A stretch of 64,000 nucleotides of DNA from Pseudomonas asturiensis (GTDB taxonomy: Bacteria; Pseudomonadota; Gammaproteobacteria; Pseudomonadales; Pseudomonadaceae). Position 1 is the first letter of the stretch. The number at the start of each line of letters is the position of its first letter. Below the pieces are notes generated by a model. That model had not been told where the DNA came from. It saw only the letters and a list, made by a program, of their open reading frames with translations, and searched no databases. Shown here in pieces: positions 1 to 8,555 of this stretch. Where the stretch lies: assembly GCF_900143095.1 (NCBI RefSeq), contig NZ_FRDA01000008.1, positions 171,853 to 235,852 on the forward strand, written 5' to 3'. The translations under genes and the position numbers were made by a program.

Positions 1-91
1 TGTCCGCGCCCGCTAGAGGGGAGTAGCTGACGTCCACCGTCAGGGGACCGGCAGCTACCGGCGCATTGGCGCCTGGGACAAGTTGCGTCAT
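1..91 (-). CDS. TerD/TerA-family protein, N-terminal part only
   Basis: The first 30 residues are visible before the window ends. The N-terminus MTQLVPGANAPV is typical of TerD/TerA-type proteins, which commonly open with a PGxNxxL-like segment before the calcium-binding beta-sandwich. The start ATG (91-89) overlaps the TGA of the upstream terD by four bases, so the two are translationally coupled and this is the last visible gene of the Ter operon. No functional residue can be judged from this fragment. Confidence 0.75.
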   Translation of the reverse strand, partial: MTQLVPGANAPVAAGPLTVDVSYSPLAGAD

Positions 92-681
92 GCGCGTACG
101 GCTCCAATGGCCAGATCGACCAGGTCATCGGCGGTGCGACCGTTAGTGGCCTGGCCCACGGCGGTGAAGTCCCAGCCGCTTGGTGTGCGCGACAGGTAAG
201 ACATCACGACACCTGTGTGCTGGCCTTTCTCGGACAGATCGAAACGACCCAGCTCGTTGCGCGTGCCCAGATCGACAATACGGCAGTAGGCGTTGGCGAC
301 TTTCTCGAAGTTCTGTCCGGTAAAGGAGTTGACGGTGAAGACCAGATATTTCACGGTCGCTGGCAGTTTTTCCAGATCGACGCTAATGGTCTCGTCATCG
401 CCCGCGCCTTCGCCGGTGCGGTTGTCGCCGGAGTGCTGAATGGCACCGTCGCGGGACTGCAATTGGCGGAACCAGACGAGGTCGAGCGGCTTCTTGTCGG
501 CGTCCAGCATGATGCAGGATGCGTCAAGGTCGATGTCGCCACCGCCACCGCCCAGTAATTTGCCGAAGAATCCGCTCGCTTTCTCGGGGTCCCAGCCGAG
601 GCCCATGCTGACTTTCTTGAGGCCGGTACCAGCGGTTTTCTCAAGTGAGATCGTCTGGTTTTTCGCCAAAGTGAGTGCCAT
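88..681 (-). CDS. terD: TerD-family stress protein
   Basis: A 197-residue TerD-fold protein. TerD domains are calcium-binding beta-sandwich proteins of the tellurite and general stress systems. The two signature acidic stretches are present: DIDLDAS at about residues 49-55 and the GDN...GDDE segment at about 85-97, which supply calcium ligands in characterised TerD proteins. An in-frame ATG lies four codons upstream (693), but 681 is preferred because GGAGCG sits just before it and MALTLAKNQ is the usual TerD start. It lies downstream of the HAD gene and overlaps the next TerD gene. The exact biochemical role of TerD proteins is unknown. Confidence 0.93.
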   Translation of the reverse strand: MALTLAKNQTISLEKTAGTGLKKVSMGLGWDPEKASGFFGKLLGGGGGDIDLDASCIMLDADKKPLDLVWFRQLQSRDGAIQHSGDNRTGEGAGDDETISVDLEKLPATVKYLVFTVNSFTGQNFEKVANAYCRIVDLGTRNELGRFDLSEKGQHTGVVMSYLSRTPSGWDFTAVGQATNGRTADDLVDLAIGAVRA

Positions 682-728
682 TTTTCGCTCCATGTGGACT
701 GCGCAGGTCGGATAAAAGTGTTACAGCG

Positions 729-1433
729 TTACCGTGTTGGCCCATCTTTGCCATCAGGATTGTGTAACTTGGCGTTAATGGGGCCTTTGTAACGGCCTTT
801 ACGCCATGTCGGATGAAAATGCCGCCAGTGCGCATCCTGAGCAGCCGCGAGCAATTCGTGATCGCCTCGCGTGTCGCCCCAGGCCCTGACGCGAAACTGC
901 GTGAGCGGCCCGTAAACGCCCTCAAGACGCGCCACCTTGGAGTCACAGCGGCAGTTACTGCCTTCGATCAAACCGGTCAGTTTGCCGTCGATCACTTCCA
1001 GATTGGTGCCAATCAGCTCGACTTTCAGGCGGTTGGCGAACGGTTGCAGGACCATAGCAGGCGATGCTGAACATAGCGTGACAATGGCTCCTTTCTCGAT
1101 CTCCGCCGCAATGGACTCCAGCGCAGCCGGGCGCATCAGGCGCGACCAGTAGAGTTCGCAGAACGCTTCAGCCTTCTGCTGCAACCACTGCACTTCAACG
1201 CCCGTCAGAAAGGCTTTGATCAGACGGCCCTTGAGTTCATCGCGGGTGACGCGTTTGGTCAGGTAGCCAATGCTGGGCAGTACCAGCCTGGCCATACGCA
1301 CTGAAAAGGCACGCTGCCCGAAGGCGAATTTGAGGAACGGCACGAAGCTGTCGTGTCGAGTGATGGTCCCATCGAAATCGAACACCGCCAGCAGGCGCTG
1401 TTCCACTTCGACTTCAAGGTCAGGTTCTATCAT
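729..1433 (-). CDS. HAD-IB family phosphatase (phosphoserine phosphatase-like)
   Basis: A 234-residue haloacid dehalogenase-fold hydrolase. Motif I is FDFDGT near residue 20 (nucleophile and acid/base Asp), motif II is LCSAS near 120, a Lys follows in CDSK, and motif III is GDTRGD near 190. Its layout resembles the PSP-like HAD-IB subfamily with a helical cap. It starts immediately after the stop of the aldolase gene, so the two are coupled. In Ter-linked clusters HAD enzymes are predicted to dephosphorylate an intermediate of the metabolite pathway; the substrate is unknown. Confidence 0.85.
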   Translation of the reverse strand: MIEPDLEVEVEQRLLAVFDFDGTITRHDSFVPFLKFAFGQRAFSVRMARLVLPSIGYLTKRVTRDELKGRLIKAFLTGVEVQWLQQKAEAFCELYWSRLMRPAALESIAAEIEKGAIVTLCSASPAMVLQPFANRLKVELIGTNLEVIDGKLTGLIEGSNCRCDSKVARLEGVYGPLTQFRVRAWGDTRGDHELLAAAQDAHWRHFHPTWRKGRYKGPINAKLHNPDGKDGPTR

Positions 1434-2384
1434 CTAGCTAACTGCCTCAGCGAGTCGAATGCTGGCATCCATGATCGAAGCGGGTGCGGGTAGCACTCCA
1501 TGCCATTTGGCGCGCTCCATGATGTGGGTTGCCCATTTGTAATGAGTGGCCGGTTCACACATCGCGTCGTTGTACTTGAACACAGCCGGCGCGACAGAGT
1601 TCAAAATCATCCGGGCCGCGTTCAGGTCGTCAAGACTGACGCGCAGTGCATTCTGAATGATATTGACCTGCGATGGGTGAATGGCGGTCTTGCCGACCAG
1701 ACCATTGGCAATGTCCAGGGTCAGTTCCTGCTCCAGAATGTCCGGAGTGGCCAGTTGCTCGAACACCGGAGCGGTCAGTGCAAAACCTTGCGAGCCCATG
1801 ACACCGGCCAGCATCGGTATGACATACCCCATCGGCGTCCCGTACAGGGTCATGGCCGGATGGCGACGCAGGCCAAGGCAGCCCATCAGGTCATTGCCGC
1901 CAATGCGCAGCGCAATGATCCGCTCGTTCAGGGTTGCCTTCAAGGCCTGCCCCAGCTCGACCATCGCCGTCGGGTTGAACACCTCCGGCGTCTCGAGGGT
2001 CGGCATCAAGGCCAAGGCAGGATTGGTGACGGCCTGCTCCCAGCTCGTCAAGGTGCTCAGCGACAGCTTGGGCACGACGAAGCCGTCGACGTGAGCCATC
2101 AACGGCCAGTCGTTGAGAATGCGTGCCATCGCGGCGTCACGAGGACGCACGAACAGCAATGGGCCATTGGCCGGACGGCCACCCCGGTCCTGGATGCGGG
2201 TCAGCACCTGGCGCAGATTGGCCAGCGCGGTATCGACGTCGATCAAGGCGACGGCGTCCTCCAGGCAGACGACCAGCGAGCGCAATTCGGGAAGCTTTTC
2301 CGCGAACACCACATCCAGAATGTCGTCACGGGTCGCAGGCATGTACAGCGTTGCCCCCAGCGCGTAAGGCGAGAATAAGGCCAT
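1434..2384 (-). CDS. HpcH/HpaI aldolase / citrate lyase beta (CitE)-like protein
   Basis: A 316-residue TIM-barrel enzyme of the CitE/HpcH class. It shows a CLEDAVA segment near residue 40 (metal-binding acidic residues), FVRPRD near 100, and a PxLETPEVF segment that carries the second acidic ligand. Relatives cleave or condense acyl-CoA-type or short keto-acid substrates using a divalent metal. Its ATG overlaps the TAA of the upstream phosphoribosyltransferase gene by one base. CitE-like genes recur in Ter biosynthetic clusters, where the substrate is not known. Confidence 0.85.
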   Translation of the reverse strand: MALFSPYALGATLYMPATRDDILDVVFAEKLPELRSLVVCLEDAVALIDVDTALANLRQVLTRIQDRGGRPANGPLLFVRPRDAAMARILNDWPLMAHVDGFVVPKLSLSTLTSWEQAVTNPALALMPTLETPEVFNPTAMVELGQALKATLNERIIALRIGGNDLMGCLGLRRHPAMTLYGTPMGYVIPMLAGVMGSQGFALTAPVFEQLATPDILEQELTLDIANGLVGKTAIHPSQVNIIQNALRVSLDDLNAARMILNSVAPAVFKYNDAMCEPATHYKWATHIMERAKWHGVLPAPASIMDASIRLAEAVS

Positions 2385-3478
2385 TAGCTCAGACTCCGGA
2401 TGATGGTTACCGCCCTATAGGGCCCCAGGGCGCTGCCGACCTGCTCGACAGGGATGCCCGCTTTTTCGGTCAGGTGCAGGAGCAGTTGTACGTCGCTGTC
2501 AGCCGTATCACGCACCAGGACGTGATCTGGCACGCGACGCATGACTGCACGCGTGGCTTCGGCAATGCCCGGCTTCACGCGATTAAGGTTTTTTATCCCG
2601 AAACGTTCTGCCAGACGCTCTACCACCTGCGCAGCGGCAGACTTGAGTTCAAGCTGCTGTCGAGCCGTCCATGGTGTCACTGTGGCAGTAGAACGCAGGC
2701 CGCGGCGTTCGTTCTCAATCTGTTCGATGAATGGCCGGGTAACGTCATGGGGCTGCAAGTGATCGTAGACCACGCAGCCGTGCAGCCCGCCGTCGGCTGG
2801 CCAGATCGAGCGGGAAACCAGCCCGGAAACCGTCGCGCCCAGAATACCGGACGGAATGACCCAGTCCTCGGAAGACGCCGCCAGCCAGGCGCTGCCACAG
2901 GGATCGGCCAGGACCACAAGGCGCGGCGCCTCGGGAAAGCGTGTGTCGCCAGCCAGACTGCGTTTGATCTCTCCGGAAATCGCGCCCTTGCCGGTCCAGC
3001 CATCGACGAACACGATGTTCTGCGCGCCGTGGGCCTTGATGATCGCCTCAAGCGCCACGGCGTCGATGCCCCGGTCACGAATGATGCTGATGCCGTAGTG
3101 ATGCGCTTCACGCCCCAGGTCGATCAAGGCACGACGCAGCAGCACACCCAGCGGCAGACCCGCGCGCACGAAAGACACCAGCACAATCGCGGAGTCGGGG
3201 TATTCACGATCCAGCGCCTGCGCCAGTGACTGGACGTCGGCCGCCATACGGGCGCCGTTCTGCTCCAGCGTGCGCTTGAACAATGCCTGATGCGCTTCGC
3301 TGGGCGCGGCCTCCTCGCTGATCATCTCCGAGTAGTGCTTTTGCCGCGTCTGGATCAGGCGTTCCTTTTCCTCGACGTCCGTGGTCTGCATCTCGACGCA
3401 GCGCAACAGAAAATGCACATCGCCTTCGAGATAACTGCCACTTCCCACGGTATCCAGCCCGTGAACCGGATTACTCAT
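2384..3478 (-). CDS. Ter-associated phosphoribosyltransferase with C-terminal PELOTA-type domain (annotated StiP-like in places)
   Basis: A 364-residue protein. The N-terminal two thirds resemble the PRTase_1 family of Ter clusters, with a FVRAGLPLGVLL segment and IVFVDGWTGKGAI as the probable PRPP-loop region. The last 60 residues (VLVRDTADSDVQLLLHL onward) look like the PELOTA RNA-binding fold appended to these proteins. Some databases call the family cysteine protease StiP. The open frame extends 41 codons upstream, but that part overlaps the previous gene; ATG 3478 is preferred and overlaps the preceding HAD stop by eight bases. Confidence 0.8.
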   Translation of the reverse strand: MSNPVHGLDTVGSGSYLEGDVHFLLRCVEMQTTDVEEKERLIQTRQKHYSEMISEEAAPSEAHQALFKRTLEQNGARMAADVQSLAQALDREYPDSAIVLVSFVRAGLPLGVLLRRALIDLGREAHHYGISIIRDRGIDAVALEAIIKAHGAQNIVFVDGWTGKGAISGEIKRSLAGDTRFPEAPRLVVLADPCGSAWLAASSEDWVIPSGILGATVSGLVSRSIWPADGGLHGCVVYDHLQPHDVTRPFIEQIENERRGLRSTATVTPWTARQQLELKSAAAQVVERLAERFGIKNLNRVKPGIAEATRAVMRRVPDHVLVRDTADSDVQLLLHLTEKAGIPVEQVGSALGPYRAVTIIRSLS

Positions 3479-4229
3479 GCGCAGCCCCGACAAACATTTT
3501 CGCCAACTGACTGCGGGCAGGCGTCGCCCACCAGTGGCACTCGTCCATGAAACCCAGATCGGTAATGCTGTCGCCAAAACCCAGCACCGGGCGCTCGCCA
3601 TTCACGGCCTTGTCGCGACGCAGCCATTCCTGAACGGCATAGCGCTTGGCCAGGCCGTTGGGCAGGAACGCAAGATTATTGCCATTGCCATGCACGTGCA
3701 TGTCGTCAAGCAGGCCGCGGGCCTGCACTTCAGCCAGCACGCGCGTGAGGATGCTGTCGTCGCTCTCGTTATGCTTGGTCACAACGTAATGAAACAGCCT
3801 GGCCTCCTCCACAACCCAGCCGCGCAGGGACACGCCCATTTCCTGACCAATGGCCAACGTGGTGGCCGACAGCTCATGAAGACGCGTCTGATAGGCGGCG
3901 AGCGTCTGAGTCATCTGCTGGTTCCACGCCTTGTCGACACGGCCCATCAGGTCGAGCATCACACCGCCATGGGAGCAGATGGCCCCTGCGGTAAACGGTA
4001 GCTTGACCCGGTTATAGGCCTCGACACTACGCGCAGTGACCGGCACGACATCGGAATGCGCCAGCAGCCAGTGCGCAAAGGATTTCTGCACGTTGGTCAT
4101 ATAGCCATTGGCGTTACCACTGATATCCAGCGTCGCGACATGCTTTTCGATGTCGGCCGGGGTTTTGCGCGCCGTCTGGAACAGGGTGTCGTCCAGATCG
4201 ACGAAGATCAGCGGGCGGGTGTTACTCAT
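3471..4229 (-). CDS. HAD-superfamily hydrolase (Cof/trehalose-phosphatase-like)
   Basis: A 252-residue HAD protein with motif I FVDLDDTLF near residue 10 and a C-terminal GFGDSITDLGFM motif near 220, the arrangement of Cof-type and sugar-phosphate phosphatases with a C2 cap. It overlaps the genes on both sides by eight bases with the same ATGAGTAA junction, which suggests tight coupling. It is the second HAD enzyme of the cluster and probably acts on a different phosphorylated intermediate from the HAD at 729-1433. The substrate is not deducible from sequence. Confidence 0.85.
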   Translation of the reverse strand: MSNTRPLIFVDLDDTLFQTARKTPADIEKHVATLDISGNANGYMTNVQKSFAHWLLAHSDVVPVTARSVEAYNRVKLPFTAGAICSHGGVMLDLMGRVDKAWNQQMTQTLAAYQTRLHELSATTLAIGQEMGVSLRGWVVEEARLFHYVVTKHNESDDSILTRVLAEVQARGLLDDMHVHGNGNNLAFLPNGLAKRYAVQEWLRRDKAVNGERPVLGFGDSITDLGFMDECHWWATPARSQLAKMFVGAAHE

Positions 4230-5355
4230 CGCAGATCACCTCGGCGTTCAATGCCTGAATCAGCTCGGCAGGCACCGCCTGACTTGGGGTTTCGGTACAG
4301 ATCAGCACCCGGTCGAACTGACCCGGCCGCACGTTATAAAGAAAGTTGGGAATGCCCAGCCCGTAGTTGTCGGAGAACGACAGCGCGTGGTCGATGGCAT
4401 GGCCCAGGGCAATCGGCGAGCGGCTGGTCGAGCTGAAGTGCACGTCGGCACCGGCCTTTTCCAGACGCTCGGCCAACAGGAACGGGCGCCAGACAAACTC
4501 GCTGGTGCCGACCACCAGAATGCGCTCGCCCTTGGCGACCTGGATGCCTGGCGCCAGCGTGTCCTCGACCGACAGCACACCCAGTCGGCCCCAATCGTTG
4601 GCCGTCACCAGCGGCCAGTCGCCCATTGCGACAGTGCCCACTTCCGGCATGTCAGGCATGGGGGCGCTCAGGTCCTCATCGAACGAGTAGGACCCCTGCA
4701 GCAAAGACACCTGTTCAGCGACAGCGCCCATGGAGCGGCTGACTGCGCCCGCCGACCAGTCGGTCAGCACGCAGGTCACGACGCGTTCGAGCTGGTCAAG
4801 ACCGGCATCGACCAGCGCCTTGTAGAGATTGATGAAGGTCTTGCCGGTGGACGCCTCGTCATCGACCAGGACCAGTGACCGGGCATTGAGCATCATGTCG
4901 CGCAATGCAGGGTCGGTCGGCAGGTGAATCAGGTGGGCGCTGGCGTGGCTGTGTTCTTCCTCGAAACGCGCGAACAGCTCAGTGCCGGTCGGATGACGTG
5001 TGCTGACCAGGTACATCACATCCGAACGCGAGGCGCTGTAGGCACGATGCACACCGGCACCAAGCCCCACGGCGGTCTCTGCCATGCCGATCACCAGCAC
5101 CGGGCCAGGCAGGTCGGCGGGAATCTTGTGTGCCAGGTTCTGAAAGCTCTCGCGCATGACGCCTGGGCGCACCGGAATGTGCCGGCCCAACACCCGCGAG
5201 ACGAACAGGAAAGCGCGCTTGGGATTGCGTCGCTCGGCAAAACCGAACAGGGAGTCCGGGGCAATAGTGGACGCGTCTACGCTCACATTGAGGCGTCCGC
5301 GGAGCAAATCAGCACCGAGCCGGATAGAAGTGGAAGACGCTGCGCTGCTGTCCAT
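4222..5355 (-). CDS. Ter-associated phosphoribosyltransferase with TRSP domain
   Basis: A 377-residue protein. The PRPP-binding signature of type I phosphoribosyltransferases is clear: LVLVDDEASTGKTF near residue 165, two acidic residues followed by a small loop. The N-terminal part belongs to the PRTase_2 class of Ter clusters and the C-terminal part, from about residue 260, resembles the TRSP domain. The enzyme is predicted to move a phosphoribosyl group onto a base-like acceptor. An upstream in-frame ATG exists at 5394, but 5355 is preceded by AGGAA at suitable spacing. Confidence 0.82.
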   Translation of the reverse strand: MDSSAASSTSIRLGADLLRGRLNVSVDASTIAPDSLFGFAERRNPKRAFLFVSRVLGRHIPVRPGVMRESFQNLAHKIPADLPGPVLVIGMAETAVGLGAGVHRAYSASRSDVMYLVSTRHPTGTELFARFEEEHSHASAHLIHLPTDPALRDMMLNARSLVLVDDEASTGKTFINLYKALVDAGLDQLERVVTCVLTDWSAGAVSRSMGAVAEQVSLLQGSYSFDEDLSAPMPDMPEVGTVAMGDWPLVTANDWGRLGVLSVEDTLAPGIQVAKGERILVVGTSEFVWRPFLLAERLEKAGADVHFSSTSRSPIALGHAIDHALSFSDNYGLGIPNFLYNVRPGQFDRVLICTETPSQAVPAELIQALNAEVICDE

Positions 5356-5433
5356 CGATAAATTCCTGATTGTTAGGGTCGCAACCCTTGGCATGTGCCC
5401 GTCAAAGCGGTCCCGATTACGGGAGCGCCGGTG

Positions 5434-6573
5434 TCACTCGCGGGAGGCTTCTACGAGCCAGAGCGACGACTGGGCTGCACGCGAGATTTCTGTGGTGGTG
5501 TATGACCTTTCCGAGCGGGCGTGCGGCGCGTCGACGCGGCAGGCCTGCAGAAAGGACAGAAGCAATGCGGATTTCACCGCGAAATTCATGTTTTGCCCGT
5601 CCGGCACCGTGGACGTCACCATTCCGATGACCGCCCCGCCGCTGTCGAACAACGGACTGCCACTGGAGCCCGGCTGAATGGGTGCCGTGAACTGGAACAG
5701 GCTGGCATCGCTGTGCAGGCCGAACAGCCCGGATATGCCACCCTGCGTGACCTGCAAGCCGCCGCCGGAAATGGACGCCAGCGGATAGCCCAGCACCACC
5801 ACGTTATCGCCCGGCTCGCAGCCCGGACCGTCGCGAAAGGTAACCGGGGACAATGCCGAGGCACCCTGCACCCGCAACAACGCGATGTCGTTGCGACGAT
5901 CAATGACCACCGGTTCGACCTTGTACCGCCCTTCCAGTGAGTTGATGTAGAACACGTTCATGTCTTCGATGACGTGCGCGCAGGTCATGACATGTGCAGG
6001 CCCCACGACGAATGCCGTCCCGGTCGCCGACTGATGCTGAGAGCCGCCATTGGGCGCGCCCGCAGGACGCCGTGGATGACGATCATCGACCTCCAGACCG
6101 ATCTTGCGCCCGAACGCCGACAGCCCGTAGGCCGAGCCTTCGCTCAACGCGCGGAATTTCCATTGCTCGTTACGCTTGTAGAACTCGCCGATGATGATCG
6201 CCGCTTCGCCGTTGTCGCGCAGGTCGATTCGATGCTCGATGTCAGCGTCGACCTGCAAATGCAGGCTGGCAATCTCGCGAACCGGTCCAGTGGCGGAGAA
6301 CACGTACACCATCAGCAGCACACGGTCACTGCCCGCAGGAAGTCGATCCAGCCTGAGCGCACAGCCCACGTCCTGCGGACCGCCACTCCACTCCATCCAG
6401 CTCTGTTCCTGATGCAGCAGCGCCGGATCGCCCTTGGGCTGACGCTTTTCGTCAACCGGCAGCAGCGCGACGGCTGCGTATTCACCAAAGATCGAGGATC
6501 GGCCGCTCTGCAGGTTCCAGGTGCAGTGGGGATTCGCTAAAGCTGTATTTGCACCTGGCGCCAGAACCTTCAT
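5434..6573 (-). CDS. TerD-like domain fused to a trypsin-like (S1C) protease
   Basis: A 379-residue two-domain protein. Residues 1 to about 165 resemble a TerA/TerD-type beta-sandwich, opening with MKVLAPGAN. Residues 180-345 form a chymotrypsin-fold protease of the DegP/HtrA class with a complete triad: His200 in TCAHV, Asp229 in RRNDIALL and Ser304 in GSSGSPLF. There is no signal peptide and no PDZ domain, so it is probably cytoplasmic. It sits between the ATP-grasp and TRSP genes, which suggests a regulated protease in the Ter response. The substrate is unknown. Confidence 0.85.
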   Translation of the reverse strand: MKVLAPGANTALANPHCTWNLQSGRSSIFGEYAAVALLPVDEKRQPKGDPALLHQEQSWMEWSGGPQDVGCALRLDRLPAGSDRVLLMVYVFSATGPVREIASLHLQVDADIEHRIDLRDNGEAAIIIGEFYKRNEQWKFRALSEGSAYGLSAFGRKIGLEVDDRHPRRPAGAPNGGSQHQSATGTAFVVGPAHVMTCAHVIEDMNVFYINSLEGRYKVEPVVIDRRNDIALLRVQGASALSPVTFRDGPGCEPGDNVVVLGYPLASISGGGLQVTQGGISGLFGLHSDASLFQFTAPIQPGSSGSPLFDSGGAVIGMVTSTVPDGQNMNFAVKSALLLSFLQACRVDAPHARSERSYTTTEISRAAQSSLWLVEASRE

Positions 6574-6627
6574 GCCCGATCCTCCCTGATAAGAGCGATT
6601 AGTGATAGCAAAAATCTATTGTGCGGA

Positions 6628-7626
6628 TCATACAGCGGCCCGCACGGCAACGGTGATGGCCTTGACTCGAATATCATCAAGCCAATGTGTTTCCGGTTCT
6701 TTCAAGCCCAGACGCCGTGTGGCGAAAATTCCCGGCAGATTCACACCGGTCTCCCGCGTGTAGCCAATGCCACCTGAATAACGTGGATTGATTTCCAGCA
6801 GATGCGGCATGCCATGCTCGTCATCGCGGGTCTGCACGTTGATCAACCCGTCACAGGCAAAATGCTCGGCAGCCCTGACCGCCAGACGCACGGCTTCACT
6901 GTCACGCTCGAACGTCTGATTCAGCCCTTGCTTGCGCCGCCCGACGAACGCCACCGCCTTGCCCTGCTCACACACCATGTCCACCGAACACTCGCTGCCC
7001 GGCATATACGGCATCAGCAGCATCGGCGGACGGTCGTCGGACTGGCGATAGGCATTAAGGTAAGCCTGAAAGGTGGTTTCGCGCGCATCCGGGTTGGAAA
7101 ACATGCGGAAATCATCGATGCCTGCCTTGAACCGCCAGAAGCCATGACCAAAGATCCCGACCGTAGGCTTGATGCACACCTCGCCGCAAGCCGAAAGCGT
7201 GTCATAAGCTGTCTGAAGCTCTTCGGCATTACAGGCAGTCAGGCCCGGAATGCACGCCAGACCGGCCGCCTGCGCCTGAGCGGTGAAGCGGCTCTTGTCG
7301 TCGACATCGATAAAAGTCTGCATGGACGTTCCACCGGTGACCAGGTCGAAGCCTTCAGCAATGAAGCGTTCACGCTGGGCTTCGTATACGCTGCCCACGC
7401 GCCCGGCGAGGATGACCTTGACGCCGAGTGTGCGGGCGGTTTCGATGACCCAGTCGATGCGTTCGTCGTTATCGGCAGGCTCCTGCAAGGCCACGTCGGC
7501 CTGCCCGGTGATCTCCGGGCGCAATTGTCGATGGGAGGCGACAATCTGCACCGAAGCCGGCAAGGCATCACGCGCGCCCATGATCACTTCGCGCTGGCTG
7601 GACTGCCCTTCAAGGAACCAAATCAT
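6628..7626 (-). CDS. ATP-grasp ligase of the Ter cluster
   Basis: A 332-residue protein, first gene of the minus-strand Ter operon. The ATP-grasp features are a Lys-containing VCIKPTVGIFGHGFWRF segment near residue 155, MPYMPGSECSVD near 210 and the metal-binding LLEINPRYSGG near 285. These enzymes activate a carboxylate with ATP and join it to an amine or similar nucleophile. In Ter clusters ATP-grasp proteins are thought to finish the nucleoside-like metabolite. GGAG lies eight bases before the ATG. Confidence 0.87.
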   Translation of the reverse strand: MIWFLEGQSSQREVIMGARDALPASVQIVASHRQLRPEITGQADVALQEPADNDERIDWVIETARTLGVKVILAGRVGSVYEAQRERFIAEGFDLVTGGTSMQTFIDVDDKSRFTAQAQAAGLACIPGLTACNAEELQTAYDTLSACGEVCIKPTVGIFGHGFWRFKAGIDDFRMFSNPDARETTFQAYLNAYRQSDDRPPMLLMPYMPGSECSVDMVCEQGKAVAFVGRRKQGLNQTFERDSEAVRLAVRAAEHFACDGLINVQTRDDEHGMPHLLEINPRYSGGIGYTRETGVNLPGIFATRRLGLKEPETHWLDDIRVKAITVAVRAAV

Positions 7627-7745
7627 GTGAATCTCCGGAAGACAAGCCCGCCTCAGACGGCCTTGTCGAATTTTGTAATAACTGTTTTGCTTCGAAATGT
7701 TCGGATTAAGGCAAAGTCACGCAATTTTAAACAGAGGACGCTGGT
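7627..7745. promoter_or_regulatory. Divergent intergenic region between Ter operon and DUF1523 gene
   Basis: These 119 AT-rich bases separate two divergently transcribed genes, so both promoters must lie here. Only the Shine-Dalgarno sequences are clear: GGAG for the ATP-grasp gene and AGAGGA for the plus-strand gene. No confident -35/-10 pair or operator was identified. Confidence 0.5.
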
Positions 7746-8291
7746 ATGAAGTGGCTTAAAAGGTCGATTGGGCTTGTGGTGTTCGTAGCGTTCGGGATCG
7801 GCGCATTAAGCCTCTATTACGTCCTGCCGCGCCATGATGTCGTGATGATCACCGGGGTGGAAGTCAAAAGAATGGACGCCGACGGCGTGATCAACGCTGA
7901 AAACCCGGCTGACGGTCCGACCCGCGACGTGTATTTCATCAACACCGAACACCCGGACAACAAGAGCGTAGTGGTGTACCGCAACGAAGACACCGGCTGG
8001 AGCTTCCCGTGGTACTTCAAGTTCGACTCCGCCGACATCCAGGCCAAGGCCCAGGGCTATTCCCGCGACTCGCAGCAACTGGCGCTCATCCGCTACTACG
8101 GCTGGCGCATTCAGATCCTCTCGATGTTCCCCAACGTGACCCAGATCGAAGCCGTGACCACCCGTGACGAACCCTTCCCGGTGTTCAACGCGATCTTCTT
8201 CAGCGTCCTGACCTTGCTGCTGGTTCTGATTGTGGTCGTGATCCGCCGCCGCTTCCGCCGACAACCCCGTGTGGATCAAGTGGTGAGGTAA
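7746..8291 (+). CDS. DUF1523 family membrane protein
   Basis: A 181-residue protein with an N-terminal membrane segment (about residues 8-28), a large soluble domain with the family-typical tryptophan-rich WSFPWYFKF stretch, and a second membrane segment near the C-terminus (about 148-168) followed by an arginine-rich tail. This matches DUF1523, a proteobacterial family of unknown function. It has its own AGAGGA ribosome binding site and is followed by a strong terminator, so it is probably monocistronic. Confidence 0.8.
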   Translation: MKWLKRSIGLVVFVAFGIGALSLYYVLPRHDVVMITGVEVKRMDADGVINAENPADGPTRDVYFINTEHPDNKSVVVYRNEDTGWSFPWYFKFDSADIQAKAQGYSRDSQQLALIRYYGWRIQILSMFPNVTQIEAVTTRDEPFPVFNAIFFSVLTLLLVLIVVVIRRRFRRQPRVDQVVR

Positions 8292-8316
8292 GGCCGAGGC
8301 TTAACCCGAAACGAAA

Positions 8317-8348
8317 AAATCCCGATCATCGCTGATCGGGATTTTTTT
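8317..8348 (+). terminator. Rho-independent terminator after the DUF1523 gene
   Basis: The stem is AATCCCGATCA/TGATCGGGATT with loop TCGC, followed by a run of T. Confidence 0.9.
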
Positions 8349-8350
8349 TC

Positions 8351-8427
8351 TGGTGCCGAAAACAGGAATCGAACCTGCGACCTTCGCGTTACGAGTGCGC
8401 TGCTCTACCGGACTGAGCTATTTCGGC
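8351..8427 (-). tRNA. tRNA-Thr (anticodon CGT)
   Basis: Read on the minus strand this is a 77-base tRNA with encoded CCA. The acceptor stem GCCGAAA/TTTCGGC is perfect, the T-arm is GCAGG-TTCGATT-CCTGT and the anticodon loop is CTCGTAA. The tRNA-Thr next to pilA is a known pseudomonad arrangement and a hot spot for pilin variation. The anticodon stem is weak: positions 31/39 are A and C, and 27/43 are G and A. Confidence 0.93.
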
Positions 8428-8505
8428 TTGGCGGGGTTCACGCCTAAGACTTCCATTACTGAGCATAGGCAAGCTTACAGCCTGTGCACGGTCAAATCGC
8501 AGGCG

Positions 8506-8535
8506 TAAAAAAACCCGGCCATTGACCGGGTCCTT
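8506..8535 (-). terminator. Terminator of pilA
   Basis: On the minus strand the stem ACCCGG/CCGGGT is followed by seven T. It lies about 20 bases past the pilA stop. Confidence 0.85.
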
Positions 8536-8555
8536 TTCAGCTAAACAAGCCCAAA

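Noticed and set aside
2123..3229. A 368-codon plus-strand frame opposite the Ter phosphoribosyltransferase and aldolase genes
   Set aside because: It is the antisense shadow of two well supported minus-strand genes and is rich in Arg and Gln, as expected for GC-rich antisense frames.
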